Source: Microbaculum marinum (GTDB lineage Bacteria > Pseudomonadota > Alphaproteobacteria > Rhizobiales > Tepidamorphaceae). From it: a stretch of DNA of 64,000 bases. Every line of letters starts with the position of its first letter. The first letter of the stretch is position 1. Made by a program: the position numbers and the translations under genes. Positions 43,529 through 53,806 of this stretch are shown here, one piece after another. The notes beneath the pieces are model-generated. The model was given only the letters and a program-made list of their open reading frames with translations. It ran no database searches and was not told the origin of the DNA. The stretch lies in assembly GCF_042646165.1 (NCBI RefSeq), contig NZ_JBHRTC010000025.1; one strand, written 5' to 3'.

Positions 43529-43981
43529 TTGCGTGCCCGATTCTTCGCCGTTTTGCTTTGCACATTTGCACTTGTCGGCGCCTGTGCGATCGCTCCCGAA
43601 TACAGCGCCGTAGCCTACAAGAATGCGACCGACCTGAAGGTCGAGTCGCTTGAACTGATTTCGGAGAGCACGGACAGTTATTCGCAGCATTCGCTGCAGG
43701 CGAAAGATCTCACCGAAAATCTGGACAAGGCGTACGAATACGCCAACGGGCTGCCACACAACGAGGTCACGGCCGAGATGTGGTGGAAGATCAAATCGCC
43801 GGACCAGCCACTTGTGGGCGGATATCTGGCGCTCTGGCGCACTCGCGGAAAGGTCACTCCTGCCTTGGCCGATGAGTACCAGACGCAAGTGGCCGAAGCC
43901 TTCGACTACCTGATCTGTCTCGAAGCGAACAAGAAGACGCTCAGCCGGTGCGAAGCCAAGGCTCCTGCGGGCGACGGATAA
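43529..43981 (+). CDS. Putative lipoprotein of unknown function
   Basis: The 150-residue protein starts on TTG with GGAGG seven bases upstream. Its signal FFAVLLCTFALVGAC ends in a lipobox (LVGAC), giving a lipid-anchored cysteine at about residue 19. The mature part is mostly helical (SLQAKDLTENLDKAYEYANG) with one tryptophan pair (EMWWKIK). No family recognised. It is 11 bases before the next gene and probably in one operon with it; the two are somewhat AT-richer than their neighbours. Confidence 0.75.
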   Translation: MRARFFAVLLCTFALVGACAIAPEYSAVAYKNATDLKVESLELISESTDSYSQHSLQAKDLTENLDKAYEYANGLPHNEVTAEMWWKIKSPDQPLVGGYLALWRTRGKVTPALADEYQTQVAEAFDYLICLEANKKTLSRCEAKAPAGDG

Positions 43982-43992
43982 AAGGGGGCAAG

Positions 43993-44325
43993 ATGAGCGC
44001 GCTGGACGACATACTCGAAATCGCCTTGCCGAAGATTCGCGACCTCGCAGTGGAGTTCGGCAATGACATCGTCGATGACGTGGTCGGCGATCTGCAGCAA
44101 TTCGTCAGAAGCACGGCGGACAAATTGCAGCGCTGGAATGGCCTTCTCGCCGAGGAAAAATTGGCGCCGGAGGAATACGCCTTTCTGGTGAAGAGCCAGG
44201 TGGCGCTTCTTCAGATGAGGGCGCTGATGCGGGCGGGAATTGCCCAGATCCGGATCGACAAGTTTCGCAACAAGGTCATCGAAATCGTCATCGACACGGC
44301 GTTCGACGTGATCATTCCTGGATAA
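43993..44325 (+). CDS. Hypothetical cytoplasmic helical protein
   Basis: A 110-residue protein with no signal or membrane segment, starting at the ATG at 43993 behind AAGGGGG. It is acidic-helical at the start (LDDILEIALPKIRDLAVEFG) and ends in IEIVIDTAFDVIIPG. It follows the lipoprotein gene closely. I do not recognise it; the pairing suggests the two work together. Confidence 0.6.
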   Translation: MSALDDILEIALPKIRDLAVEFGNDIVDDVVGDLQQFVRSTADKLQRWNGLLAEEKLAPEEYAFLVKSQVALLQMRALMRAGIAQIRIDKFRNKVIEIVIDTAFDVIIPG

Positions 44326-44353
44326 GCGCCGGTCCCGAAAGCAGGACCGGCGC
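44326..44353. terminator. Hairpin between convergent genes
   Basis: GCGCCGGTCC and GGACCGGCGC form a perfect 10-bp stem with an 8-base loop directly at the end of the gene at 43993-44325. It faces the convergent gene at 44388 and may terminate both. Confidence 0.55.
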
Positions 44354-44387
44354 CGTCGGTCAGGATGGCAGGCGTCGTTGGACGCGA

Positions 44388-45959
44388 CTACTTCCGCTCC
44401 GAGATCTCGTACACCGTCACGGTGCCGCCGACCTCGTGCGAGAGCACCAGCAGCGGCTTGCCGGTGGGGCTTTCGGCGTCCGAGATGAACAGCATCCCTT
44501 CCGGGGAGACGTCGTTGTCGCGGCGGACGTAGTCGAACCAGCGGGGCCTGTTGGGGTTGGTGACGTCGAGCCCGATCGCGCCGCCGGGGCCGCGCTCGAG
44601 GCCGACGAAGGCCAGCGTGCGGCCCTTGTAGCGGCCGACCACGACGCCTTCCGGCTCGGCACCCTTGTTGTCCGAGCGCGTGTCGAACTCCGCCGGGTCG
44701 CCGTTGTCGGCGTTGAACAGGTCGGGGGCCTTCCTGGCAGTCAGACGGGCGATGAAGTCGCCGCTGTCGAACACCTTCCTGCCCCTGCCGTCCCAGATCG
44801 TGAATGACCGGGCGCCGTAGCTCTGCAGCCATTCGTACTCACCGTCGCCGTCTGGATCGCCGTCGATGGAGCTGATGCCGAGGCGGCCGAGATTCTTCTC
44901 CTTCTGAAGCCTGGCGGGATTGCGGAATGCAGCCGGGTCGAGTTCGATGTCGCCGATGCGCTCGTCCTCGCCACGGTCGTCGCCCTCGTTGGCGGTGATC
45001 AGGTAGTCGCGGCCGAAGCTGGCAATGGCGTCCGGCATGTACATGCCGTACACGGGCCAGCGGCGGATCCGGATCCGTCCGTCCTCGTCGCTGGCGTCAA
45101 GGCCCATGTCCGGCCGGCGGTGATTCTTCAGGCCCAGCGGCAGGATGTCGACGATCTCGGCGGCGGGAATGTCCACCAGCGCCAGCGAGTTGGCTTCCTG
45201 CAGCGTCGCCCAGGCGTAACGGCTGTCGGCGGAGACGGCGATGTATTCCGGCTCCAGGTCCTCGGCCACGCTCTTGCCCGGGAACAGCCGCACGCCCTTT
45301 TCGATCAGCGCGGCGCGGGCCGGATTGAAGGCCCGGAAATCGGCAGTGTGCACGTCGCGGGCGTCGTCGCAGTTCCTCCGCCGCAGCACCGACTGCATGT
45401 CGATGATCGAGATGCTGCCTTCCGGGTCCGCGGCGTCGCCGGGCTCGCCTTCGTTGGCGACCAGGAGAGCGGTTCCGTTCGGCGCGAAGGTGAGCATGTC
45501 CGGCAGCGCGCCGACCCGGCAGTTGTACAGGTAGGTGCCGTCGGTGTCGTAGAAGGCGACGAAGCCGTTGTCGGTGGCGGGATCGGCGGCGACCGCCACC
45601 GCCATGAGGCCGTTGCGGATCGCGATCGAGTTGGCTTCTGCGGCCGGGATCCCGGTATGGGCGAACAGGTCGGCGTCAACGTCGATCGCCGCACCGGGCA
45701 GTTCGACAGGATTTGCGGGGTCGCTCAGGTCGACGACCTTGAGAATGGCCGACCCGTCGACCATGAACAGCCGCTGGCTGGCCGGGTCGAATGCCGAAAT
45801 CTCCGCGACGCCTTCGCTGAGATCGACGGCGCCCTGCAGCACCATTTCGAAACGCTTCGATTTGCCGACCGTTTTCGGCTTCGCGTGCGCGGCGCCGCCG
45901 AGCGGAGCCCCCAGTATCGCCAGTGACAAGGTCAGCGCCAAAGCTGAACGTGCAGACAT
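44388..45959 (-). CDS. Choice-of-anchor I family secreted beta-propeller-like protein
   Basis: The 523-residue protein has a signal peptide (LALTLSLAILGAPLGGAAHA) and repeats typical of the choice-of-anchor I / phytase-esterase-like group: ANSIAIRNGLMAVAV, FAPNGTALLVANEGEPGD, EYIAVSADSRYAWATLQEAN, MPDAIASFGRDYLITANEGD, and PEGVVVGRYKGRTLAFVGLE. The domain forms a beta-propeller with acidic, possibly Ca2+-binding loops (SIDGDPDGDGEYEW). No catalytic residues can be assigned. It lacks a visible C-terminal anchor here. Confidence 0.85.
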   Translation of the reverse strand: MSARSALALTLSLAILGAPLGGAAHAKPKTVGKSKRFEMVLQGAVDLSEGVAEISAFDPASQRLFMVDGSAILKVVDLSDPANPVELPGAAIDVDADLFAHTGIPAAEANSIAIRNGLMAVAVAADPATDNGFVAFYDTDGTYLYNCRVGALPDMLTFAPNGTALLVANEGEPGDAADPEGSISIIDMQSVLRRRNCDDARDVHTADFRAFNPARAALIEKGVRLFPGKSVAEDLEPEYIAVSADSRYAWATLQEANSLALVDIPAAEIVDILPLGLKNHRRPDMGLDASDEDGRIRIRRWPVYGMYMPDAIASFGRDYLITANEGDDRGEDERIGDIELDPAAFRNPARLQKEKNLGRLGISSIDGDPDGDGEYEWLQSYGARSFTIWDGRGRKVFDSGDFIARLTARKAPDLFNADNGDPAEFDTRSDNKGAEPEGVVVGRYKGRTLAFVGLERGPGGAIGLDVTNPNRPRWFDYVRRDNDVSPEGMLFISDAESPTGKPLLVLSHEVGGTVTVYEISERK

Positions 45960-46148
45960 TCCGAAATCCCCTCTGTGTGATCAGATCGCGACTGCGACGG
46001 GGACCCCGTAGCCGAGTAGTATGACAGTCCGTTGTCAGCGGGTCCGCTTCAGGGGGTGGGTAAGGAGCCCGATGGGGCGGCCGGACCTGCCGCGACAATC
46101 GTGGAGGTGTGACGGGGGAAGTCGCCGAGAGGGCCGTCACCAGGCCGA

Positions 46149-47123
46149 TCAGTGCAGCATCGTCGTGCCGCAGCCTTCGACGAGGATGCTGCGCTGGCGC
46201 CGCGTCATGTCGGGAAAGAACTTCAGGCCCGTCAGATTTTCGATGGTCGCGATGCTGGTGCGGTAATCCTGAATGTAATCGATGGTCCTGACACGCTTCT
46301 TGAGAGGGGTGTGGTTGATGTTGGGCATCAGATAGGCGTTCACCCTGTTGAGGGCGGGGTCGTAGATGATCTTGTAGAGGGCGATCGGCACGGCGACGCC
46401 GCCGGTGCATTCTGCCTCGATGTCCTCGGCGTTGGCTTCGCAGATCGCCGCCTTCGCCGGGTACGGGAACGCGATCTCCGCGCCGCAGGCGTCGGCTTCC
46501 ATGGTGACGACCGCGTCCTTCTCGCGCGGGACCGTGCCGGTGATGACGTAGATCGTGCCCCGATTGGCCGCGAGTTGCTGCGTGAGGCTTTCCAGTTCCC
46601 TCCAGACGCTGCGATTGAAGCCGATACCCTGTTGCGGCACCGCGTTGGACAGGACGAACGTGTCCTCCATCATCTCCGGGGAAACGGTGAAATCCGCCGA
46701 CGCCGCCTGATGTCCGCGGTCGAAGCCGCTGCCGGTATAGTCGCGGTCCTGTGCCCGGGCTTCTTCGGGGGCGTGCTGTTCGGGGATGAAACGGATATCG
46801 GGACGCTTGTTCGGGCCGGTGACCATCTCGCGGGTCAGGCGCTCGATGACCCATGCCGGGGACCTGCGACGATCATCGTGGCCGGTGAGAAACCCGAGAT
46901 GGCAGATCGGCGTGATGCACTGGTCGATGCCGTCCTCGTATTCGGGCATGCCGATCTCCGCCCATATCTGGCGGCAGGTCTGCGGACCGTGGTCGCCGAC
47001 GGAGGCGGGCGCCTTGGGACAGGAATCGGTTGCGGCGCCGCCTGGCGTGGACGCGAGAGCGGCACCCAGACCGGCAACCAGCCACAGGGCTCTTCCGCGC
47101 CAGTCTCGCGGCGGCACGGTCAT
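46149..47123 (-). CDS. Secreted DNA/RNA non-specific endonuclease
   Basis: The 324-residue protein has a signal peptide (LWLVAGLGAALASTPGGAA) and the beta-beta-alpha-metal nuclease core: GFDRGHQAASADFT with the DRGH catalytic motif, and IGFNRSVWRELE with the metal-binding Asn. It should cut DNA and RNA outside the cytoplasm. Extra cysteines in CPKAP, TCRQ, CITPICH, ACGAE and ECTGG suggest disulphides. It is the last of three coupled genes; its ATG overlaps the stop of the membrane-protein gene before it (ATGA). Confidence 0.92.
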   Translation of the reverse strand: MTVPPRDWRGRALWLVAGLGAALASTPGGAATDSCPKAPASVGDHGPQTCRQIWAEIGMPEYEDGIDQCITPICHLGFLTGHDDRRRSPAWVIERLTREMVTGPNKRPDIRFIPEQHAPEEARAQDRDYTGSGFDRGHQAASADFTVSPEMMEDTFVLSNAVPQQGIGFNRSVWRELESLTQQLAANRGTIYVITGTVPREKDAVVTMEADACGAEIAFPYPAKAAICEANAEDIEAECTGGVAVPIALYKIIYDPALNRVNAYLMPNINHTPLKKRVRTIDYIQDYRTSIATIENLTGLKFFPDMTRRQRSILVEGCGTTMLH

Positions 47124-47545
47124 TGGGGACCACCGGCGGGGCTGCCGGTTCCTCCGGCGGTCGGGGAGGGAGGTGCGACGGGGGTATTCGCCGGCGTCTT
47201 GGGGGACGCCCCCTCCATGTTTCCGACCGCCTTGGAGACGACGAAACTGCCGCCGCTGATACCGAGAAGTCCCAGCACGGTCTCCGGAATGTCGACGAAG
47301 GTGCCGTGCTCGATGCGCAGCAACAGGTACAGGCCGGCTATGACGAAAGTGAAGATCAGGAACTGGAACCGGGAGAGGCTGGCCTTCCCGGTGAATTGGG
47401 GATGCTGGGGATTGATGGGCTCCGAAACGAGCCCGTCGAGGTCGATGGTCCCGTTGATGATCTTCAACAGGACCATCGCGGCGAAGCCGAGCATGATCGC
47501 GATGATCACATAGAACCCTATTAGCGCGATGGTCGTCTGTTGCAT
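47120..47545 (-). CDS. Membrane protein of the nuclease operon, paralogue A
   Basis: The 141-residue protein has two membrane helices (IGFYVIIAIMLGFAAMVLL and FQFLIFTFVIAGLYLLL) followed by VDIPETVLGLLGISGGSFVV and a Pro/Gly-rich tail. The next gene upstream has the same layout, including an IPET[VL]L-x-LL-x(2)-[SG]-x-G core, so they are paralogues. It is coupled to the secreted nuclease gene by an ATGA overlap. The family function is unknown. Confidence 0.75.
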   Translation of the reverse strand: MQQTTIALIGFYVIIAIMLGFAAMVLLKIINGTIDLDGLVSEPINPQHPQFTGKASLSRFQFLIFTFVIAGLYLLLRIEHGTFVDIPETVLGLLGISGGSFVVSKAVGNMEGASPKTPANTPVAPPSPTAGGTGSPAGGPQ

Positions 47546-47558
47546 GGGACGGTGCTCC

Positions 47559-47888
47559 TCAACCCGCCATTCGGTGCCGAACGATCTTGCCGGTCAGATA
47601 GACTCCGTTGCTGCCGGTCAGCAGCACCAGCAGCGTTTCGGGAATCTCCGGCATCGGACCGCGTGTCGCGACCGCGTCGAGCCCCTGAAGCGCATAGCCG
47701 CCGATAATGAATAAAAAGATCAGTGCGCTTTGCACCCGGGTGGGATCGAAGCCGCCATTCGGGGTGGCCGCGAGAATGCCGTTCAGCGAGATGCGACCGG
47801 AGAAAAGTTTCATAGCGACGACCGCAGCCAATGCGGCCATCCAGGCAATCAGGCAGGCCTGTATCAATTCACCCAGCTGCCAAACCAT
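47559..47888 (-). CDS. Membrane protein of the nuclease operon, paralogue B
   Basis: The 109-residue protein (ATG at 47888 behind AGAGGG) has two helices (ACLIAWMAALAAVVAMKLFS and ALIFLFIIGGYALQGLDAV) and then EIPETLLVLLTGSNGVYLTG, matching paralogue A. Both copies share a region naming RxQ[SF]xLIF at the second helix. Thirteen bases separate it from paralogue A. It is the first gene of the three-gene operon. Confidence 0.75.
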   Translation of the reverse strand: MVWQLGELIQACLIAWMAALAAVVAMKLFSGRISLNGILAATPNGGFDPTRVQSALIFLFIIGGYALQGLDAVATRGPMPEIPETLLVLLTGSNGVYLTGKIVRHRMAG

Positions 47889-48026
47889 TTCGCCCTCTGA
47901 TCGAAGAGAACTATTGGGCAGCACGCATAAGTTGTCAAATCGATTCGATTAACGCAGTGAGGGTCTTGGTTGATTGCGGGCAGGGACGACCTCGGCCGGG
48001 GACGGCGACCAAGTGCGTCCACGGGC

Positions 48027-48116
48027 AAAAAAAAAGACCGCCCGGGGGTACCGGACGGCCCAAGTCTAGGGAGGAAACGCCCAAGGAGGGCAGCAGCACC
48101 GCGAACGATGCTGCGA
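48027..48116 (-). ncRNA. Candidate trans-acting small RNA with three hairpins
   Basis: On the minus strand three stem-loops follow one another: GCAGCA...TGCTGC (48092-48113), GCCC-TCCTT-GGGC (48079-48091), and a 10-bp GC-rich terminator stem (48036-48060) with nine Us (48027-48035). The single-stranded part between them carries UUUCCUCCCU, a CU-rich anti-Shine-Dalgarno sequence. It reads from its own promoter. Length (about 90 nt) and layout resemble CU-rich alphaproteobacterial sRNAs such as the MmgR/suhB (alpha-r8) or alpha-r14 groups; I cannot assign it firmly. Confidence 0.65.
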
Positions 48117-48122
48117 TGCAAC

Positions 48123-48151
48123 ATATAGGTCGACGACCAGCAGATCACAAG
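48123..48151 (-). promoter_or_regulatory. Promoter of the candidate sRNA
   Basis: CTTGTG (48146-48151), a 17-base spacer and CTATAT (48123-48128) match the alphaproteobacterial housekeeping consensus CTTGAC-N17-CTATAT well. The start site would fall near 48116, just before the first stem. Confidence 0.6.
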
Positions 48152-48352
48152 CCCAATTTGACGCCAGTTCCTGATGGAATTTTCATCTTGGACCGACTTC
48201 GGCGCGTTTCGTGCGGTCCGATGCGTTTCCCGCCGCCGATCGACGCCAAACGGATGTCGGGCCGAACCCTGCTTGCGCCAAGTTTGGGCATCGGAAGCCT
48301 CTGTGCTGCAGAAATGAAGGATAAGAGCAAGACCGGGGTGTACGGAACGTGT

Positions 48353-48378
48353 GCCCGCACGCCTTCGGGCGTGCGGGC
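48353..48378 (-). terminator. Perfect GC-rich hairpin after the 58-aa gene
   Basis: GCCCGCACGCC-TTCG-GGCGTGCGGGC is a perfect 11-bp stem with a UUCG-type loop on the plus strand, 11 bases after the stop codon at 48390. There is no U-run. Confidence 0.5.
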
Positions 48379-48389
48379 AGGTTGGGGCG

Positions 48390-48566
48390 CTACCGCCGTT
48401 CGTCACGACCCGACTTGCGGTCGCGATCGGCGGAGTGGGCCTTGTCGCGATCGCCGGAATGGCCGGCGTCGCGATTCCTTTCGCCGTGGTTGTCTTCCTG
48501 CCCGGTCCGGTTCTTGCCGGGCGCCTGCTTCGTTTCCTTGCCGGGGTTGGGCTGGTTCGAAGGCAT
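48390..48566 (-). CDS. Small hydrophilic protein
   Basis: A 58-residue protein, MPSNQPNPGKETKQAPGKNR at the start and rich in Asp, Arg, Lys, Gly and Asn (repeats such as DRDKAHSADRDRKSGRD). GGAGA stands seven bases before the ATG at 48566. It has no hydrophobic core and is probably disordered; such proteins are sometimes stress-related, but no family is recognised. A perfect hairpin follows. Confidence 0.5.
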   Translation of the reverse strand: MPSNQPNPGKETKQAPGKNRTGQEDNHGERNRDAGHSGDRDKAHSADRDRKSGRDERR

Positions 48567-48766
48567 GACACGTCTCCATTGGTTCAATGCAGGATCTGCA
48601 CTGACCGGATCCTCTCGGGACCGGCACCAATGAACGCCGGCCGCGGGCACGGGGTTGCGCGGTCTCGAAAAGACCTTCGTTCAACCGCCGCCGCGCCGCA
48701 AACGATCTCAATCGACGGATTTGCGCCGCTATCCTCGCCGGCGGGCCGACCCTTGCGCCGCGCGGC

Positions 48767-49603
48767 TCATCCCTCGGCCAGCCTGGTGGCGAAGAGGGCT
48801 ATGGTGCGGGAATAGACCGAGGACTTGTTCCACTTCTGGATCACCGCGAAATTGGCCGTGCCCTCCTGCCAGGGCTGGCCACGGCGCCAACCGTGCGCCT
48901 TCAGGTAGTTCGCAGTGGAGGCGAGGGCGTCCGGCACGCTGCGGATCAGATCGCGCCGGCCGTTGCCGTCGTAGTCGACCGCGAATTTCACATAGTTGGA
49001 GGCGAGAAACTGTGTCTGGCCGAGTTCGCCCGCCCATGCGCCCCGCATCTCCGCCGGCGTCATGTCGCCCCGCTGGATGATCTGCAGTGCGGAGAGCAAC
49101 TCGAGCTGGAACATCTGCGTCCGGCGGCAATCGTGGGCCAGCGTGGCGAGCGAGCGGATGGACGACATGTTGCCGATGTTGCCGCCATAGTCTGTCTCCA
49201 GGCCCCAGATCGCCACGATCACCGGCCCGGGCACGCCGTAGCGCTGCTCGAGCGAGGCGAGCAGGCTGCTGTACTGCTTCAGGAGGGCCTTGCCCTTGTT
49301 GAGTCGCCCCGAGGTAATCCGCTGGGCGGCGAATTGCTCGAAGCTCATGTTGAAGGCTTTCTGATTGCGGTCGAGCGAGAGGACGCGCTTGTCCTCGGTC
49401 ACCCCGTCGAGCGTAGCCAGTGCGGCCGGGGACACGCCCATGTCCGCTGCCTCGGCCTTGAACTGCGCTATGAACGAGTTGAACCCTTCCGGCGGCTGGC
49501 ACCTCGCTGCCTCGGCAGCGGGGACCTCGGCCATCAACGCCGCGGTCAGCACCAATGCCAGTGTTCCGAGTGTGGAGACCCCCGGGAAGCGGCGACGCAT
49601 CAT
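48767..49603 (-). CDS. Lytic murein transglycosylase (MltB family)
   Basis: The 278-residue protein has a signal peptide (LGTLALVLTAALMAEVPAAEA) and the GH103 catalytic domain: PGPVIVAIWGLETDYGGNIG with the active-site Glu, MFQLELLSALQIIQRGD, GAWAGELGQTQFLASNYVKF and YDGNGRRDLIRSVPDALAST. It cleaves peptidoglycan to anhydromuropeptides in the periplasm. There is no C-terminal peptidoglycan-binding domain. The ATG at 49603 or the next codon starts it. Confidence 0.92.
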   Translation of the reverse strand: MMRRRFPGVSTLGTLALVLTAALMAEVPAAEAARCQPPEGFNSFIAQFKAEAADMGVSPAALATLDGVTEDKRVLSLDRNQKAFNMSFEQFAAQRITSGRLNKGKALLKQYSSLLASLEQRYGVPGPVIVAIWGLETDYGGNIGNMSSIRSLATLAHDCRRTQMFQLELLSALQIIQRGDMTPAEMRGAWAGELGQTQFLASNYVKFAVDYDGNGRRDLIRSVPDALASTANYLKAHGWRRGQPWQEGTANFAVIQKWNKSSVYSRTIALFATRLAEG

Positions 49604-50069
49604 ACAATCCTCCTGCCTGAAACGGGTCCGAACGTTTCTATCATCTTGCCGATCACCCGCCTATCGCCTGACGCACTGGCCGCTGGAGATCGGACAGTCT
49701 CGATGCCGCGACCCGGTCGCCCGACACCATCCGGGCCAGGGATTCGAAAATCCAGCTCCGCCCTGACAATTTTCAGCCAACTATGATAAGGTTCCGGGAG
49801 ACTTGGGGCCAAGGCGTTTGGGTTCGCGGCGCAAGACCGGTTCAAGCGGGATCGGGGCGGAGGCTTCACACGGAAATCTGTTGCAACTTCGCAACGGCGA
49901 AAATGAATCAATGCCAGGGGCCACAGATTCACTTCCGCTTTACCGTGTTCTGCCCAAATTTCGCCTGCGTGTAAGGCCACGTCGAGGTACCACGAGAAAA
50001 CGGAACGCGTTTTCCGCTCGTAGGGAACCGAGGGTGTCCCGAGGGCCGACTTAAGAAGGAAAGTTACAG
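49604..50069. other. Long gene-free region upstream of an Omp25-like gene
   Basis: No convincing gene is seen. The right half (about 49860-50069) is AT-richer than the surroundings and ends in AAGAAGGAAAG before the Omp25-like ATG, so it probably holds that gene's promoter and a long untranslated leader. Confidence 0.5.
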
Positions 50070-50879
50070 ATGTTGAACCAGCGTATTCTTTTCGTTGCAG
50101 GTGCCGTTTCGATGGCAGCACTTGCTCCCATGGCCGCAAAAGCAGCCGACATGCCGCAGTACACCCCGCCGCCGGTCGTGACGGCCGTCCCGCTCTGGGA
50201 TTGGTCCGGCTTCTACCTCGGCCTCAACGCCGGGTACGGCTGGGGTCAGAACGGCGGCGCCAACATGAGCTTCACGGATCCGGGCGCGGCCTTCTTCGGT
50301 CCGTGCCTTGTGGCCGGATCGTGCGTCGGGGGCCTGTCCTACGACACTGACGGCTTCGTCGGCGGTGCGCAGGCCGGCTACAACTGGCAGATCAACCAGT
50401 TCGTGCTGGGTATCGAAGCCGACATCGAATACAGCGACATGAATGGCGGCGCCGGGTTCGCCAGCTTCGTGCCGCCGTTCGCTGCCGGATCGTTCACCTC
50501 CACCAGCGAGATCAACTGGCTCGCCACCCTGCGTGGCCGTCTGGGTGTCGCCGTCGATCGCACCCTGATCTACGCAACCGGCGGTCTCGCCGCTGGCGGC
50601 GTCGACGACAACTTCCGCTGGGGCTATCCGACCATCAACCAGGTCTACGTGGGTGACGGTTCCGACACCGAGTGGGGTTGGGTCGTTGGTGCCGGTCTCG
50701 AGTACGCGATGACCGACAACTTCATCCTCGGCGCCGAAGTCCTGTACTTCGACCTGGGCAGCACGTCGGTTCCGGGTGTGCCGGTCGCCGGCTTCATTCC
50801 GCCGGCGGGCACCTCGATCACCGCCAACTACGACCACGACGGTGTGATCGCCCGCGCGCGCGCCAGCTACAAGTTCTGA
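50070..50879 (+). CDS. Omp25/Omp31-type outer-membrane beta-barrel protein, third copy
   Basis: A 269-residue protein with a signal peptide (VAGAVSMAALAPMAAKAAD), a Pro-rich spacer, the family start LWDWSGFYLGLNAGYGWGQN, DGFVGGAQAGYNWQINQFVL, NWLATLRGRLGVAVDRTLIY, DNFILGAEVLYFDLG and the final strand ARARASYKF. Frequent use of a small codon set and a strong leader fit high expression. A clear terminator follows. It is longer than the two copies at 25-27 kb because of an extra loop with CLVAGSC. Confidence 0.92.
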   Translation: MLNQRILFVAGAVSMAALAPMAAKAADMPQYTPPPVVTAVPLWDWSGFYLGLNAGYGWGQNGGANMSFTDPGAAFFGPCLVAGSCVGGLSYDTDGFVGGAQAGYNWQINQFVLGIEADIEYSDMNGGAGFASFVPPFAAGSFTSTSEINWLATLRGRLGVAVDRTLIYATGGLAAGGVDDNFRWGYPTINQVYVGDGSDTEWGWVVGAGLEYAMTDNFILGAEVLYFDLGSTSVPGVPVAGFIPPAGTSITANYDHDGVIARARASYKF

Positions 50880-50931
50880 GCATACGCGATACCGGCGGGC
50901 GGCCACGCCGCCCGCCGCTGCCTGACAGGAT

Positions 50932-50962
50932 GGCGGCTCCCCTCGGGGGGCCGCCATTTTTT
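50932..50962 (+). terminator. Rho-independent terminator of the third Omp25-like gene
   Basis: GGCGGCTCCCC and GGGGGGCCGCC pair around a short loop, followed by six Ts (50957-50962). An additional GC-rich stem lies just upstream at about 50894-50918. Confidence 0.85.
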
Positions 50963-51041
50963 GTCGGAGCAGCAAAACGAAAAAAGGCGGCGACCCTGCC
51001 AAGCCGCCGCCTGTTCTTCCTGCCTCTGGCTTGCGGGCCGA

Positions 51042-51572
51042 TCAGCGACCGCCGCGGCCGAAGCTGCCGCTGCCGCCGCCGGGGAAGCTCGGCGAGTAGC
51101 CGCCGCGCGGCGGCGTCCACGGCTTCACCGGATAGGGGCGATAGGGATACGGCCGATAGTTATAGGGCGGCCGCCATCCCGGGTAGTAGTAGGGATACGG
51201 ATTGTAGTTGTAGTAGTTGTTGTTGGCGATCGCGGCTCCGATGATGCCGATGCCGAGCAGGGCACCGATCGCCGGCAGCGGGCTCGGCGAGGAATAGCCG
51301 GGCGCATTGGCCTGGAGATAGCGGCCCGACACCCAGCCGCGATAGCCGCCATACTGCGTGTCGCACCAGCCGTACCCGGAAGTGCACTGGTAGATGACGA
51401 CCGGAGCGCCGACGGGAACCGTGGTGACGCGAGGGCAGCTGGTGCTGCCGCAGGTACGCATGTTGACGTTGCCTGTGGCGAATGCACTGACCGACGCGTT
51501 TGCCGTAGCGGGCAGCGCGGCAAACGTACCGAGCGCCGCGGCCGCCACTAGCGAGCGGGAAAGCGAAAGCAT
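51042..51572 (-). CDS. Secreted SH3-domain protein with Tyr/Pro-rich tail
   Basis: The 176-residue protein has a signal peptide (VAAAALGTFAALPATANA), a bacterial SH3 domain (GNVNMRTCGSTSCPRVTTVP ... GYRGWVSGRYLQ), a hydrophobic helix (LPAIGALLGIGIIGAAIAN) and a tail rich in Tyr, Pro and Asn (NYNPYPYYYPGWRPPYN). Bacterial SH3 domains often bind peptidoglycan. It reads into the tail side of the convergent Omp25-like gene's terminator. Confidence 0.8.
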   Translation of the reverse strand: MLSLSRSLVAAAALGTFAALPATANASVSAFATGNVNMRTCGSTSCPRVTTVPVGAPVVIYQCTSGYGWCDTQYGGYRGWVSGRYLQANAPGYSSPSPLPAIGALLGIGIIGAAIANNNYYNYNPYPYYYPGWRPPYNYRPYPYRPYPVKPWTPPRGGYSPSFPGGGSGSFGRGGR

Positions 51573-51751
51573 GGGGACGTCCTTTCACTCAAACGGGTCT
51601 GAACGGTTATATAGGTGGCAACGCTTCTCCGGTCATTGCGTTCGCTCCGATCCGGGGCATGTGGGCGTGCCACCATCTTCATCGCGCCATACAAGCCCGC
51701 CCTTGCTGAACCCGACATGAACGGGCCGGAATTCCGCGAACTCCGCCCCAT

Positions 51752-53632
<1,881 letters not shown>

Positions 53633-53806
53633 GTCAGACGGCCCGCCATTCGCCGGCAGCGCGAAAGGCGCCGCCGGCTCAGCGACGGTCGGTCAAGGGG
53701 CATATAGGATGCAATGCCCGGCTTGCACCGGTCGGACCCGATTCTGTTTGGCGACCCGCCTATCCGGCGAGCCGTCGGGAATTTGCGATGCGTCTCTTGC
53801 TGCGTG

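Noticed and set aside
48145..48360. Minus-strand 71-codon open frame upstream of the sRNA
   Set aside because: No ribosome-binding site or conserved pattern, and it overlaps the sRNA promoter and a hairpin.
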